This document shows positions 39,417 through 47,656 of a stretch of DNA of 64,000 nucleotides, piece by piece. This DNA is from an uncultured Caulobacterales bacterium (GTDB lineage Bacteria; Pseudomonadota; Alphaproteobacteria; Caulobacterales; Maricaulaceae), in assembly GCA_938009235.1 (NCBI GenBank), contig CALLIK010000004.1:429725-493724 (forward strand), read 5' to 3'. Under the pieces are notes generated by a model. The model made no database searches. It was not told where the DNA came from and saw only the letters and a list, made by a program, of their open reading frames with translations. Positions within the stretch are counted from its first letter, which is position 1. Every line of letters starts with the position of its first letter. Both the position numbers and the translations under genes were made by a program.

Positions 39417-40559
39417 CTAGGCCCTTGTGTTATTCAGGGGGGTGATGCCTACTAGTTCTAGGTCATAGGCTTCGAGGCCGATAATTTTTGGCATGACATT
39501 CGTGATCAATCGCATTTTGGTAACCCCCTGATGTGACAGGATTTGCGCACCTACGCCATATTCTCGGATCGTCTGCTGTTGGCGATCTTGGGAAGGTTGG
39601 CGCGCGCCGAGGCGTTCCAGCAAGGTATCAATTGAGCCTTCGCGGATCAGCACAAGGACGCTGTGGCCATCGTTCTCTGCAAGTTGTTTCATCGCATCCC
39701 AGATTAGACCAGAGCGCGGGCTATCTTCAGACAGGATATCACCTGCGAAGTCGATTTTATGAACACGGATCAGACTTTCTTCGCCAAGCTTTGCTTTACC
39801 CTTAGATAAGGCAACATGTTCCTTGTTATCGAGGAAATTGCGGTAGACGTGAATTTCGAACTCATCACCATTTTGACTACGGAAGTCACTGGTCGCGACG
39901 TGACGAACAAAATGGTCTTTCTGTAGGCGATAGGCCACGAGATCTTCAATCGTCCCGATATTCATATCGTGCAGTTTGGCAAATTTCACGAGATCAGGAA
40001 GGCGCGCCATTGTGCCGTCTTCATTCATGATTTCGCAAATTACAGCGGACGCGCTCAATCCAGCCATCCGTGAAATATCGACAGAGGCTTCAGTGTGCCC
40101 CGTCCGAACCAAGACGCCACCGTCTTTGGCAATCAATGGAAACATATGACCCGGCGTAACAATATCGTCCGCACGGCTTTCGGCTGCAATCGCAACCTTG
40201 ATCGTCAGCGCTCGATCAGCGGCACTAATGCCTGTCGTGACGCCTTCACGCGCCTCGATGGATTGCGTGAAAGCTGTTTCAAACCGTGAGCCATTGTTTT
40301 TATTCTGCGGTTCCAGACCAAGCGCTTCTGCGCGAGAGGCCTCGATTGACAAACAAATGAGACCACGCCCATGTGTTGCCATAAAATTCACGGCTTCCGC
40401 TGTCGCGAATTCAGCAGGGATAATCAGATCGCCCTCGTTCTCGCGGTCCTCGGCATCGACAAGAATATACATCTTACCATTACGCGCATCCTCAATAATT
40501 TGTTCAGGCGTCGCGAGGTCGTAGACGTCTTCGGATGTAGCAGTGTTTAGGTCGGTCAA
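39417..40559 (-). CDS. ribB: 3,4-dihydroxy-2-butanone-4-phosphate synthase fused to a degenerate GTP cyclohydrolase II domain
   Basis: This enzyme makes the four-carbon precursor of riboflavin from ribulose 5-phosphate. Residues about 1-210 are a complete DHBP synthase: VDAEDRENEGDLIIPAEF, MATHGRGLICLS and VRTGHTEASVDISRMAGL hold the metal and substrate residues. Residues about 215-380 follow the GCH2 fold to its end (REYGVGAQIL, MRLITN). The zinc site is missing: where GCH2 has three cysteines near SLRCDCGEQL, this protein reads LSEDSPRSGLIWDAM, and the whole domain has no cysteine. So RibA activity is unlikely and must be encoded elsewhere. Such RibB-RibA' fusions are known in alphaproteobacteria. 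It begins 19 bp after ribE. Confidence 0.93.
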   Translation of the reverse strand: MTDLNTATSEDVYDLATPEQIIEDARNGKMYILVDAEDRENEGDLIIPAEFATAEAVNFMATHGRGLICLSIEASRAEALGLEPQNKNNGSRFETAFTQSIEAREGVTTGISAADRALTIKVAIAAESRADDIVTPGHMFPLIAKDGGVLVRTGHTEASVDISRMAGLSASAVICEIMNEDGTMARLPDLVKFAKLHDMNIGTIEDLVAYRLQKDHFVRHVATSDFRSQNGDEFEIHVYRNFLDNKEHVALSKGKAKLGEESLIRVHKIDFAGDILSEDSPRSGLIWDAMKQLAENDGHSVLVLIREGSIDTLLERLGARQPSQDRQQQTIREYGVGAQILSHQGVTKMRLITNVMPKIIGLEAYDLELVGITPLNNTRA

Positions 40560-40578
40560 AATAGTGTTCCTATGGCGC

Positions 40579-41223
40579 TTACGCGCTGGGGGCCTTCATA
40601 TGACCCAAGTACCGCGCGACATAGCGGGCGATGAGGTCAATTTCCAGATTTACTTCATCATTGGGCTGCAATCCACCCAGTGTTGTCGCAGTTGCGGTAT
40701 GCGGAATGATATTCACCGAAAATGTAGAGCCCGAGACTGTGTTCACCGTCAGCGATACGCCTTCGATCGTTATGGAGCCTTTTGGCGCGATTCCAAAGGC
40801 AATGGCGTCTGGTGCCGTGAAGTCCAATTTGATCGAGCCTGCGATTTCAGATCGGCCTGTCAGTGTCCCGACGCCGTCAACATGACCTGTTACCAGATGA
40901 CCGCCTAGCTCATCTGCGCCTGTTAATGCGCGTTCAAGGTTGATTTTTTGACCGACCTTCCAGTCGCTCATGGTCGTTTTATCGAGACTCTCATCAGACA
41001 CCTCAAAGGCGTACCAGCCGCCCGAATCTGTTTGGCCTTTTTCGATGACAGTCATGCACGCGCCCGCATGGGAGATGGACGCGCCTATATCGATGGTGGA
41101 GGTGTCATAGGCGCATTCGACTTCCATGCGCGTATCGCCCCCCCAAACACTTTTAGAATGCCCGCCCGTATCGCGGGTTATCGCGCGAACCGTTCCAATA
41201 TCGGTAATAATCCCAGTAAACAT
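40579..41223 (-). CDS. ribE: Riboflavin synthase alpha subunit
   Basis: This enzyme dismutates two lumazines to riboflavin. The 214-residue protein has two lumazine-binding beta-barrels: MFTGIITDIGTV opens the first, LGGHLVTGHVDGVG marks the second, and KGSITIEGVSLTVN with IIPHTATATTLG completes it. The first methionine codon is ATG at 41221-41223 (a preceding TTG is not needed). Its ATG overlaps the ribD TGA by one base (TGATG). Ribosome re-initiation is therefore likely. Confidence 0.97.
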   Translation of the reverse strand: MFTGIITDIGTVRAITRDTGGHSKSVWGGDTRMEVECAYDTSTIDIGASISHAGACMTVIEKGQTDSGGWYAFEVSDESLDKTTMSDWKVGQKINLERALTGADELGGHLVTGHVDGVGTLTGRSEIAGSIKLDFTAPDAIAFGIAPKGSITIEGVSLTVNTVSGSTFSVNIIPHTATATTLGGLQPNDEVNLEIDLIARYVARYLGHMKAPSA

Positions 41224-41873
41224 CAATCCGCCTTCACATAGACTTCGTGGAGGTCATGCCCGACCTCATTTATCTTCATACGGTGCAAACGCACAGCTTG
41301 GTCCATTTTAGTGAGACTAAGAGCACCCACGCAATCTCTTCCATCGCCGCCCAGTAGAACAGGCGCACGATACCAATGGAGTGTATCAAAAAGCCCTGCG
41401 CGAACAAAACTCGCGATGAGCGTGCCACCGCCCTCAACGAGTAGGTTTCGTATTCCGCACTCACCCATGATCGAAACGGCCTCGTTCAAACTCAATCCGT
41501 TTTCATCCGTGATGGGATGAACCACCACACCGCGCGCACGTAAAGATTCAGCTTTAGCCTCACTGCCAGTTCGCGTAAAAACCCATGTGGGCGTGTCATT
41601 GGCCGTCGTGACGAGATACGAATCCAAATCCAATCGCAATGTGCTGTCGAAAACAATCCGTATTGGGTTGGATGTACCGGGTACACGTGTGGTGAGTCTG
41701 GGGTTGTCAATTTCGGCTGTATTCGCCCCAACGGCTATCGCATCATTATCAGCCCGCAAATACCGCCCGTGCGCCCGAGCCGCTTCTGAGGTCACCCATT
41801 GCGAGTCACCATTCGCCAGCGCGATTTTCCCGTCGAGGGACGTTGCCAATTTGAGGGTTATTTTAGGACGCAA
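41223..41873 (-). CDS. ribD: Riboflavin-specific reductase, RibD C-terminal domain only (no deaminase domain)
   Basis: This NADPH-dependent reductase of riboflavin synthesis acts on the ribosylamino-uracil intermediate. The 216 residues correspond only to the reductase half of RibD: KITLKLATSLDGKIALANG, QWVTSEAARAHGRYLRA, AVGANTAEIDNPRLTTR, LLVEGGGTLIASFV, and a C-terminal strand pair. The roughly 145-residue deaminase domain, with its zinc motifs HAE and PCxxxGxxPPC, is absent. The gene begins 2 nt after nrdR, so no hidden N-terminal exon-like fragment fits. This resembles archaeal/plant split arrangements. The deaminase must lie elsewhere in the genome. Confidence 0.92.
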   Translation of the reverse strand: MRPKITLKLATSLDGKIALANGDSQWVTSEAARAHGRYLRADNDAIAVGANTAEIDNPRLTTRVPGTSNPIRIVFDSTLRLDLDSYLVTTANDTPTWVFTRTGSEAKAESLRARGVVVHPITDENGLSLNEAVSIMGECGIRNLLVEGGGTLIASFVRAGLFDTLHWYRAPVLLGGDGRDCVGALSLTKMDQAVRLHRMKINEVGHDLHEVYVKAD

Positions 41874-41875
41874 AC

Positions 41876-42343
41876 CTATTCATCCTCATCAGAAGAGAGT
41901 TTCTCTTCTTGAATGAACGCGCCGAAGTCTTCGGTCTCTTTAAAGTCTTTATAAACAGAGGCGTAGCGGACATAGGCAATCTTATCCAAATTGGACAGAC
42001 CTTCCATGACAAGCTCGCCGATACGGTCCGATTCAATCTCGGCTGATCCACCCGCTTCAAGTTGCCTCACAACACCAGAGATCATTTGCTCAATACGTTC
42101 AGGCTCAACAGGACGTTTCTGAAGCGCAATCATAACAGAGCGCGCGAGCTTATCTCGGTCAAATGGGGTACGGCGGCCCGATTTTTTGATGACCATTAGG
42201 TCGCGAAGCTGAACGCGTTCAAATGTTGTAAAGCGCCCCGCGCAACTGCCGCATTGACGGCGACGGCGCACAGCAGAGTTATCCTCGGCTTGGCGAGAAT
42301 CTTTGACCTGTGTGTCTTCGGATGAACAGAATGGGCAACGCAT
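41876..42343 (-). CDS. nrdR: Transcriptional repressor NrdR
   Basis: This 155-residue zinc-ribbon/ATP-cone repressor controls ribonucleotide reductase genes according to dNTP/ATP level. The zinc ribbon is MRCPFC (Cys3, Cys6) with QCGSC (Cys31, Cys34), and RRRRQ lies between them. The ATP-cone follows: [50 protein letters not shown]. An acidic tail ends the protein. It lies at the head of the riboflavin genes, 2 nt before ribD, a conserved arrangement in many proteobacteria. Confidence 0.97.
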   Translation of the reverse strand: MRCPFCSSEDTQVKDSRQAEDNSAVRRRRQCGSCAGRFTTFERVQLRDLMVIKKSGRRTPFDRDKLARSVMIALQKRPVEPERIEQMISGVVRQLEAGGSAEIESDRIGELVMEGLSNLDKIAYVRYASVYKDFKETEDFGAFIQEEKLSSDEDE

Positions 42344-42409
42344 TATGAGGATATAGGGGGTTACGCAGGAAAGGCCAATTAAATCAGTCCCGAACAGATG
42401 GTTTCGTCC

Positions 42410-42751
42410 CTATGCCTCCAATACGAGCGCAGCTTCCCAGCCGTCATGATCGCCGGAAAAGGAAACTGCTAATTCACGGATAACCGACAAGCGTTCGCCA
42501 ATATCGCTAGCGATCAAGGTTCCGTCATGATGGGCGCGGACAACAAAGCCCGTATCACCCTCATCCGCAGCGGGTTGACCCAGAGCCACATCATGAAAAC
42601 CTGCCGCGAGGATAGCCTTCGCGAAGCCGCGAGCCTCGTCTTCATCCGTAAAGTAGGTGTAATGAATCACGTCGCGAATGGCAGTCTTATCATCGCCATG
42701 CGCAGAGAGCGCATTCAGCGTTTCAAAATCCATAGGTTCAAGCAGGGCCAT
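42410..42751 (-). CDS. RraB-like ribonuclease E inhibitor family protein
   Basis: This 113-residue protein matches the RraB (regulator of RNase E activity B) domain: YFTDEDEARGFAKAILAAGFHDVALG, then FVVRAHHDGTLIASDIGERLSVI and a closing WEAALVLEA. The family binds RNase E and changes RNA decay in E. coli. Alphaproteobacterial members are smaller and their role is untested as far as I know. I chose ATG 42751 (MALLEPMDFETL, GGGA 8 nt upstream) over ATG 42766 and TTG 42781. It lies between nrdR and the small membrane-protein frame, all on the minus strand. Confidence 0.75.
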   Translation of the reverse strand: MALLEPMDFETLNALSAHGDDKTAIRDVIHYTYFTDEDEARGFAKAILAAGFHDVALGQPAADEGDTGFVVRAHHDGTLIASDIGERLSVIRELAVSFSGDHDGWEAALVLEA

Positions 42752-42789
42752 ATTTTTTCGTCCCATTACCTGTTGGCCCAAAAACCAAA

Positions 42790-42999
42790 TTAATCCTGCG
42801 TCTTTTTACGATTGAGAACGAGATTCCACATGAACACCGAATAGGCAATGACCAAGCAAATGACTAAGGCCATGCCATAGTCAATTAGGTCAATCCCTTC
42901 AATTGCGAACACCGCGATTGAAGAAATCACAACAGCAAACAAGCCAACTAACCCTGCAACGCGCAGGGCTTTTTTAACTTCATGTGGTTGATAGGCCAG
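42790..42999 (-). CDS. Small two-helix membrane protein (no ATG/GTG/TTG start near the 5' end)
   Basis: Between glyA and the RraB-like gene a 69-codon open frame on the minus strand encodes an N-terminal amphipathic stretch (AYQPHEVKKALRVAG) and two hydrophobic helices (about 15-34 and 41-62). It ends LNRKKTQD. Codon use and protein character are convincing, but the first plausible start is CTG at 42999, next to AGCAGG. ATT or a later TTG (giving about 50 residues) are alternatives. It begins 8 nt after the glyA stop, so it may depend on coupled translation. I do not recognise a family. Start uncertain. Confidence 0.5.
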   Translation of the reverse strand: MAYQPHEVKKALRVAGLVGLFAVVISSIAVFAIEGIDLIDYGMALVICLVIAYSVFMWNLVLNRKKTQD

Positions 43000-43007
43000 C
43001 CTGCTAA

Positions 43008-44315
43008 TTACTCAGCATAAATTGGGAAACGGGACGTTAGCGCCACAACGCGGTCTTTTACGCTAGCTTCGACCTCAGGATTACCTTCTGGGTTAGCGGC
43101 TAGGCCATCTAGCACTTCGACCATCAATTGACCGATTTCGCGGAATTCCGCAGGGCCAAAGCCGCGCGTTGTGCCCGCTGGGGAGCCAACACGAATGCCG
43201 GATGTGATCGTGAACTTCTCTTTGTCGAACGGAATGCCGTTCTTGTTACACGTGATGTAAGCCCGTCCGAGTGCGGCTTCGGCTGCATTGCCCTTCACGC
43301 CTTTTGGCGAGAGATCAATCAGCGCCAAATGCGTATCCGTACCGCCAGACACAACCGCATAACCGCCTTCAACCATTGCGGCCGCCATAGCTTGGCAATT
43401 GTCGATAACGCGTTGAGAATAGGCTTTAAATTCAGGCTTGAGCGCGTCCGCGAATGCGACAGCTTTACCTGCGATGACGTGCATCAGAGGTCCGCCTTGC
43501 AGACCTGGGAAGATCGCCGAGTTGAACTTACGCGCAAGCTTCTTGTCATCCGTGAGGATCATGCCGCCGCGCGGTCCGCGCAATGTCTTATGCGTTGTTG
43601 TCGTCGCCACATGAGCATGTGGGAATGGGGATGGATGCGTGCCGCCCGCGACGAGACCAGCAATATGCGCCATATCAACATGAAGATACGCGCCAACCAT
43701 GTCAGCAATCTCGCGGAAGCGTTTGAAATCAATCTGTCTTGGGTAAGCAGAGCCGCCGCAGATGATGAGCTTCGGCTTATGCTCTTTCGCTAGGGCTTCG
43801 ACATTATCATAATCGATCAAATGCGTATCTTCGAGCACACCGTAAGTGATGGCATTGAACCATTTACCTGACATATTTGGCGGAGCGCCATGCGTCAGAT
43901 GTCCGCCAGATGCGAGGTCCATTCCAAGGATCGTGTCGCCCGGTTGGAGCAGCGCAAGGAAGACTCCTTGGTTGGCTTGGGAGCCAGAGTTCGGCTGCAC
44001 ATTCGCATAGCCAACGTTGAAGAGTTTACACGCGCGATCAATCGCGAGGTTTTCAGCCACATCAACGTGCTCGCACCCGCCATAATAGCGTTTGCCTGGA
44101 TAACCTTCGGCATATTTATTCGTGAGGACGGAGCCTTGCGCTTCGAGAACAGCTTTCGAGACAATATTCTCGGACGCGATCAACTCGATCTCATGCTGCT
44201 GGCGATGTAACTCGTCTTGCATGCTCGCATAAAGCTCAGGATCGCGATCCTTGAGGCTCTGTGTGAAATAGTTGCTCAAATGGGCAACACCTTGGTCATT
44301 AGCAGCGGCGGTCAT
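43008..44315 (-). CDS. glyA: Serine hydroxymethyltransferase
   Basis: This PLP enzyme interconverts serine and glycine with tetrahydrofolate, feeding one-carbon metabolism. The 435-residue protein has [50 protein letters not shown], the Schiff-base lysine in [14 protein letters not shown], and the [17 protein letters not shown] motif near the C-terminus. GGAGA lies upstream of ATG 44315. Glycine made here is a substrate of the neighbouring hemA, 80 bp upstream on the same strand, so the order hemA-glyA may be functionally meaningful. Confidence 0.98.
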   Translation of the reverse strand: MTAAANDQGVAHLSNYFTQSLKDRDPELYASMQDELHRQQHEIELIASENIVSKAVLEAQGSVLTNKYAEGYPGKRYYGGCEHVDVAENLAIDRACKLFNVGYANVQPNSGSQANQGVFLALLQPGDTILGMDLASGGHLTHGAPPNMSGKWFNAITYGVLEDTHLIDYDNVEALAKEHKPKLIICGGSAYPRQIDFKRFREIADMVGAYLHVDMAHIAGLVAGGTHPSPFPHAHVATTTTHKTLRGPRGGMILTDDKKLARKFNSAIFPGLQGGPLMHVIAGKAVAFADALKPEFKAYSQRVIDNCQAMAAAMVEGGYAVVSGGTDTHLALIDLSPKGVKGNAAEAALGRAYITCNKNGIPFDKEKFTITSGIRVGSPAGTTRGFGPAEFREIGQLMVEVLDGLAANPEGNPEVEASVKDRVVALTSRFPIYAE

Positions 44316-44395
44316 GGGATTCTCCGTGGTCGATACGGGGTGAGTTAAAGAATTCAGGTATTTTAATCAAACGAGACTGTGCGCTCGCCTGTGGG

Positions 44396-45631
44396 TTAAG
44401 CCACTTTTTCGCGCTTCAATCCATATTCTTCCCACACCACTTCCAGAGCCACCATCAGCTCTTCCATCATGAGGTCATCATGAAATGGGCTTGGTGTGAA
44501 GCGGAGGCGTTCTGTGCCGCGCGGGACCGTTGGGTAGTTAATCGCCTGAGCGTAAATCCCGTAATCCTCAATCAGAGTGTCGGAAATCGCCTGACACTTC
44601 ACGGGGTCGCCAACCATCAGCGGCACAATATGTGTCTCGCCGTCGATGAAGTTATAGCCGCCTTCGCGCAAACGAACCTTCAACGCATTAGCCCGTTCTT
44701 GATGCTGGACGCGCTTTTCAGGTGTTTGCTTCAAGACTTTCACAGAGCGCAATGCGCCCGCAGCCGTGGACGGCGGAATGGAGGTCGTGAAGATAAAGCC
44801 AGACGCCATGGAGCGCACAGCATCAATCACAATGGAATCCGCAGCGATATAGCCGCCGACCATGCCGTAAGCTTTGGCGAGCGTGCCTTGGATAATGTCG
44901 ATTCGGTCCATCAACCCGCGTTCTTCGGCGACGCCGCCGCCTTGTGGGCCGTACATGCCGACCGCGTGGACTTCGTCAATATAGGTCAGCGCGCCATATT
45001 TATCGGCCAAGTCGCAAATCTGTTCAATCGGCGCGATATCCGCATCCATTGAGTAGACCGACTCGAAAGCGATCAATTTAGGCTGGTCCGCAGGAATTTC
45101 TTTTAGCTTGGCTTCGAGGTCCGCCAGATCATTATGCTTGAATATCTTCTTCTCACAGCGCGCGCGCTGGATGCCTGAAATCATGGACGCGTGGTTCATC
45201 TCGTCAGAGAGAATGACCAGACCCGGGAGGATTTTGCTCATGACGCCGAGTGTCGCCTCATTCGCAACATAGCCTGATGTCAGCACAAGCGCGGCAGTTT
45301 TCCCATGCAGGCTAGCAAGCTCTTGCTCCAACTGAACGTGATAGCGCGTCGTACCAGAGATATTTCGCGTTCCGCCGGACCCTGTGCCTGCTGCATCAAC
45401 AGCAGACTTTACGGCCTCAACGACGCAAGGATTTTGCCCCATGCCAAGGTAATCATTCGAGCACCAAACGGTGATGTCTTGTTGGGTGTTGTCGTCCTTA
45501 AACCATGTCGCGCGCGGGAAGGCTCCGGCCTTACGGCGAATGTCACGGAAGATGCGATATCGCCCTTCTTCGCGAACGTTATCAACGGCAGCTTCGAATG
45601 CAGCGCGATAATTGACAGTCTTGCGTTTCAT
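44396..45631 (-). CDS. hemA: 5-aminolevulinate synthase (C4 pathway)
   Basis: This enzyme condenses glycine with succinyl-CoA, the first step of heme synthesis in alphaproteobacteria and mitochondria. The 411-residue alpha-oxoamine synthase has [42 protein letters not shown] and [13 protein letters not shown]. The cofactor motif is [12 protein letters not shown], and the Schiff-base Lys253 lies in GTLAKAYG. The C-terminal [10 protein letters not shown] is also present. It is divergent from hemB across 127 bp, so both first steps of tetrapyrrole synthesis share a control region. glyA follows it. Confidence 0.97.
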   Translation of the reverse strand: MKRKTVNYRAAFEAAVDNVREEGRYRIFRDIRRKAGAFPRATWFKDDNTQQDITVWCSNDYLGMGQNPCVVEAVKSAVDAAGTGSGGTRNISGTTRYHVQLEQELASLHGKTAALVLTSGYVANEATLGVMSKILPGLVILSDEMNHASMISGIQRARCEKKIFKHNDLADLEAKLKEIPADQPKLIAFESVYSMDADIAPIEQICDLADKYGALTYIDEVHAVGMYGPQGGGVAEERGLMDRIDIIQGTLAKAYGMVGGYIAADSIVIDAVRSMASGFIFTTSIPPSTAAGALRSVKVLKQTPEKRVQHQERANALKVRLREGGYNFIDGETHIVPLMVGDPVKCQAISDTLIEDYGIYAQAINYPTVPRGTERLRFTPSPFHDDLMMEELMVALEVVWEEYGLKREKVA

Positions 45632-45672
45632 GTCTCGGTCCTATGCGGCCCAGTGAAGCCGTGGTTTCTTAA

Positions 45673-45693
45673 GGCTCTATAAACATATGAGCC
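45673..45693. promoter_or_regulatory. Inverted repeat in the hemA/hemB divergent promoter
   Basis: GGCTC and GAGCC flank 11 AT-rich bases in the 127-bp gap between hemA and hemB. The repeat overlaps the AT-rich stretch where a hemA -10 element (TATGTT/TTTATAG on the minus strand) would lie. It is a candidate operator, but 5-bp arms can arise by chance. Confidence 0.3.
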
Positions 45694-45758
45694 GCGTTTT
45701 CCAATGACAAAAGGGCGTCTGTCGTCTATGCCGCAATGATTATAGTTAAAGGACTGAA

Positions 45759-46751
45759 ATGGCTGTTTTTCCGCAGATGAGACTACGCCGCTTGCGCCGG
45801 ACGGATTGGATGCGCCGTATGGTCGCGGAAACGCGTTTGGACGTGTCGGATTTAGTCCTGACGACCATTGTGTCAGATGCAGGACCTGACCGCGTTGACA
45901 TCCCCAGCTTGCCGGGCGTGCAGCGTTTATCCATCAAAGCCTTAGTAGAACAGGCCCAACAAGCCGCGGACCTAGGCATCCCCGCCCTCGCCCTCTTCCC
46001 CAACATTTCCCAGAATCAAAAATCTGAGGACGCCGCTGAGGCTGCCAATCCGAAAGGTCTGGTCCCTGAAGCTGTGCGCGCGATTAAGAAAGCTGTTCCG
46101 AATATCGGGGTCATCGTAGATGTCGCCCTCGACCCCTACACCAGCCACGGCCATGACGGGTTGATGGAGGGTGAAACCATTTTGAACGACCCTACGGTCG
46201 CAATGCTTTCGAAAGTCGGCGCTATGCTGGCGGAAGCTGGCGCGGATATAGTCGCCCCAAGTGATATGATGGATGGCCGCATTGAGGCCGTGCGTCAGGG
46301 TTTGGATGATGCGGGCCATACGGATGTCGCCATTCTGTCCTATGCCGCGAAATTCGCCTCAGGCTTTTACGGCCCCTACCGTGACGCGATTGGCACATCT
46401 GCGGCGCTGAAAGGTGACAAACGGACCTATCAAATGAACCCCGCTAACATTGACGTGGCCCTGCGCGAAGTTGAGATGGACCTCGCTGAAGGCGCAGACA
46501 TGGTCATGGTCAAACCTGGCATGCCGTATCTGGACGTGATTGCAGCGATCAAAGCCGAGTTTGCACGCCCTACTTTTGCGTTCCAAGTGTCAGGCGAATA
46601 CGCGATGATGAAAGCCGCAGGCGCAAATGGCTGGCTCGATTATGACCGCATCATGATGGAAAGCTTGATGTCGTTCAAACGCGCAGGCTGTGACGGGATT
46701 TTGACTTATGCTGCGATAGAGGTGGCGGAGCAGTTGAATAAGTCAGGCTAA
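45759..46751 (+). CDS. hemB: Delta-aminolevulinic acid dehydratase (porphobilinogen synthase), zinc-independent type
   Basis: This enzyme joins two aminolevulinates into porphobilinogen. The 330-residue TIM-barrel has RLRRTDWMRRMV, the two active-site lysines Lys198 (SYAAKFASGFYGPYRDA) and Lys252 (VMVKPGMPYLDV), and the QVSGEYAMMKAA segment. The metal-switch segment reads DVALDPYTSHGHDG (121-134), with Asp/Ala where zinc enzymes have cysteines. It is therefore of the magnesium/potassium-type common in alphaproteobacteria. AAGGA precedes ATG 45759. It is divergent from hemA. Confidence 0.97.
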   Translation: MAVFPQMRLRRLRRTDWMRRMVAETRLDVSDLVLTTIVSDAGPDRVDIPSLPGVQRLSIKALVEQAQQAADLGIPALALFPNISQNQKSEDAAEAANPKGLVPEAVRAIKKAVPNIGVIVDVALDPYTSHGHDGLMEGETILNDPTVAMLSKVGAMLAEAGADIVAPSDMMDGRIEAVRQGLDDAGHTDVAILSYAAKFASGFYGPYRDAIGTSAALKGDKRTYQMNPANIDVALREVEMDLAEGADMVMVKPGMPYLDVIAAIKAEFARPTFAFQVSGEYAMMKAAGANGWLDYDRIMMESLMSFKRAGCDGILTYAAIEVAEQLNKSG

Positions 46752-46771
46752 AGCCTTGATATATATAGTTT

Positions 46772-46926
46772 AGTTACACCGACGTAGGCCGCAAGCCTAC
46801 CCGGCGCCTATTCCGTGAAGGTGGCACATCAATGCGGCGCCAGCATTAGAGCGCGACTTTCACGGAATGGGCACCGGGCAAGCCATGTCGAAACTAGAGT
46901 TTCAACGGGCTTGCGACGGTGTGACT
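46772..46926. other. Branched inverted-repeat element (possible structured RNA or mobile palindromic element)
   Basis: Outer arms AGTTACACCGACG (46772-46784) and CGACGGTGTGACT (46914-46926) pair at 11 of 13 positions. Inside lie three hairpins in order: TAGGC/GCCTA (46785-46799), then a long imperfect stem, then GCAAGCC/GGCTTGC enclosing AAACT/AGTTT (about 46878-46915). The long stem pairs CCCGG-GCC-ATTCCGTGAA with TTCACGGAAT-GGC-CCGGG (about 46799-46876) and is capped by AATGC/GCATT. The pattern is cloverleaf-like. A TTGATA/TATATA-like stretch precedes it. I know no RNA family that fits. The central TTTCACGG word recurs at 48198 and 62885. Confidence 0.4.
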
Positions 46927-47384
46927 GTTATTGTTGATTTAATTATTTCGTCTTCGTTTCGCTTCTCTCTCAATTTCTAAATCATAAAGGGATGTTCGTA
47001 TGGGTCGTCAGGCTCTATGCGAATGCGAGTTGCGGTTGCGAATGCTATCGAGCCATCCCAACTTATTGTCAGAAAGCCCCACACGACGACGCCTTTTTGC
47101 GCTACCGGCCTAGCTGGATAGTCTGGACCCAATAAGCTCTCGATAGACCACCCAGAACGACGGGCATTACCCCGCCGCGCCCAATGACAAGCGCCGCTTT
47201 TCACCGATCAGGTCAATGTGCACATGACCGCCCGTTGTGAAAAGACAAGTTAAGTTATGGGGGACAAAACCCAAGGTGCGGATGCATCTCTTTGAGTTTT
47301 TCATAAGGGATTGAAAAGATACGGTATTGTGTCCCGAGAATGGGCCGAGAAACGAGGACGGAGTTTGTAAAGCGGGCTTAATCA

Positions 47385-47436
47385 CCAAAGCGGACACTAG
47401 CCCAGTGTCTTACTTGGAGCGATTTTAAGCCGCTGG
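47385..47436 (-). repeat. Dispersed intergenic repeat, copy D
   Basis: On the minus strand this copy reads AGCGGCTTAAAATCGC, then CCAAGTAAGACACTGGGC, then AGTGTCCGCTTTGG. It aligns with copy B (63640-63692) at about 43 of 53 positions by eye. This style of sequence, with a TGTCCGCTTT core, resembles widespread degenerate intergenic repeats of proteobacteria that yield spurious short peptides beginning MSAL. Confidence 0.6.
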
Positions 47437-47656
47437 CGGAATTTCCTACTTAGGCTCTGAATGAGTAAAACATCGAGCGCTAGATTAAAAATTATTCATT
47501 TTTTTCAAAAAACATTGAAGCAGGAAAAATATTTATTAAATTACGTTTTGGGAAGTGATGACTAGCTTGTTTCCTGAGCTTAAGGGAAGACTTAATAGTC
47601 TTACTTTCCATACGAAAACTACGCATCTTGCGTGCTTATTAACATGGAGAAACGTT

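Larger units (their letters stand above)
46752..47656. other. 905-bp gene-poor region with structured element, repeat D and decayed frames
   Basis: After hemB no convincing gene occurs until the small secreted protein at 47657. The stretch holds a branched inverted-repeat element (46772-46926) and a dispersed repeat copy (47385-47436). A minus-strand frame of 75 codons (46977-47204) has a protein-like ending (ATRIRIEPDDPYEHPFMI) but no ribosome site and no recognisable family. The last 180 bp are strongly AT-rich and carry the probable promoter of the next gene, plus a 6-bp hairpin AAGACT/AGTCTT (about 47587-47602) in its leader. Confidence 0.45.

Noticed and set aside
42527-42793. 88-codon plus-strand frame opposite the RraB-like gene
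   Set aside because: It is the complement of a coding region with good family motifs and has no features of its own.
46772-46926. Integron attC site
   Set aside because: The arms lack the GTTRRRY/RYYYAAC core sites, there is no integrase, and there are not enough spaced copies between cassette-like genes.
46772-46926. Riboswitch (TPP, cobalamin, SAM-II, glycine)
   Set aside because: None of the conserved core words of these classes is present and no gene follows within a suitable distance on the plus strand.
46977-47204. 75-codon minus-strand frame with a protein-like C-terminus
   Set aside because: It has no ribosome site and no recognisable domain and lies beside repeat D. It may be a gene remnant, but I cannot support it.
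47167-47397. 76-codon minus-strand frame starting MSALVIKPALQT
   Set aside because: Its start lies in repeat D and has the form of the false MSAL peptides produced by this repeat class.
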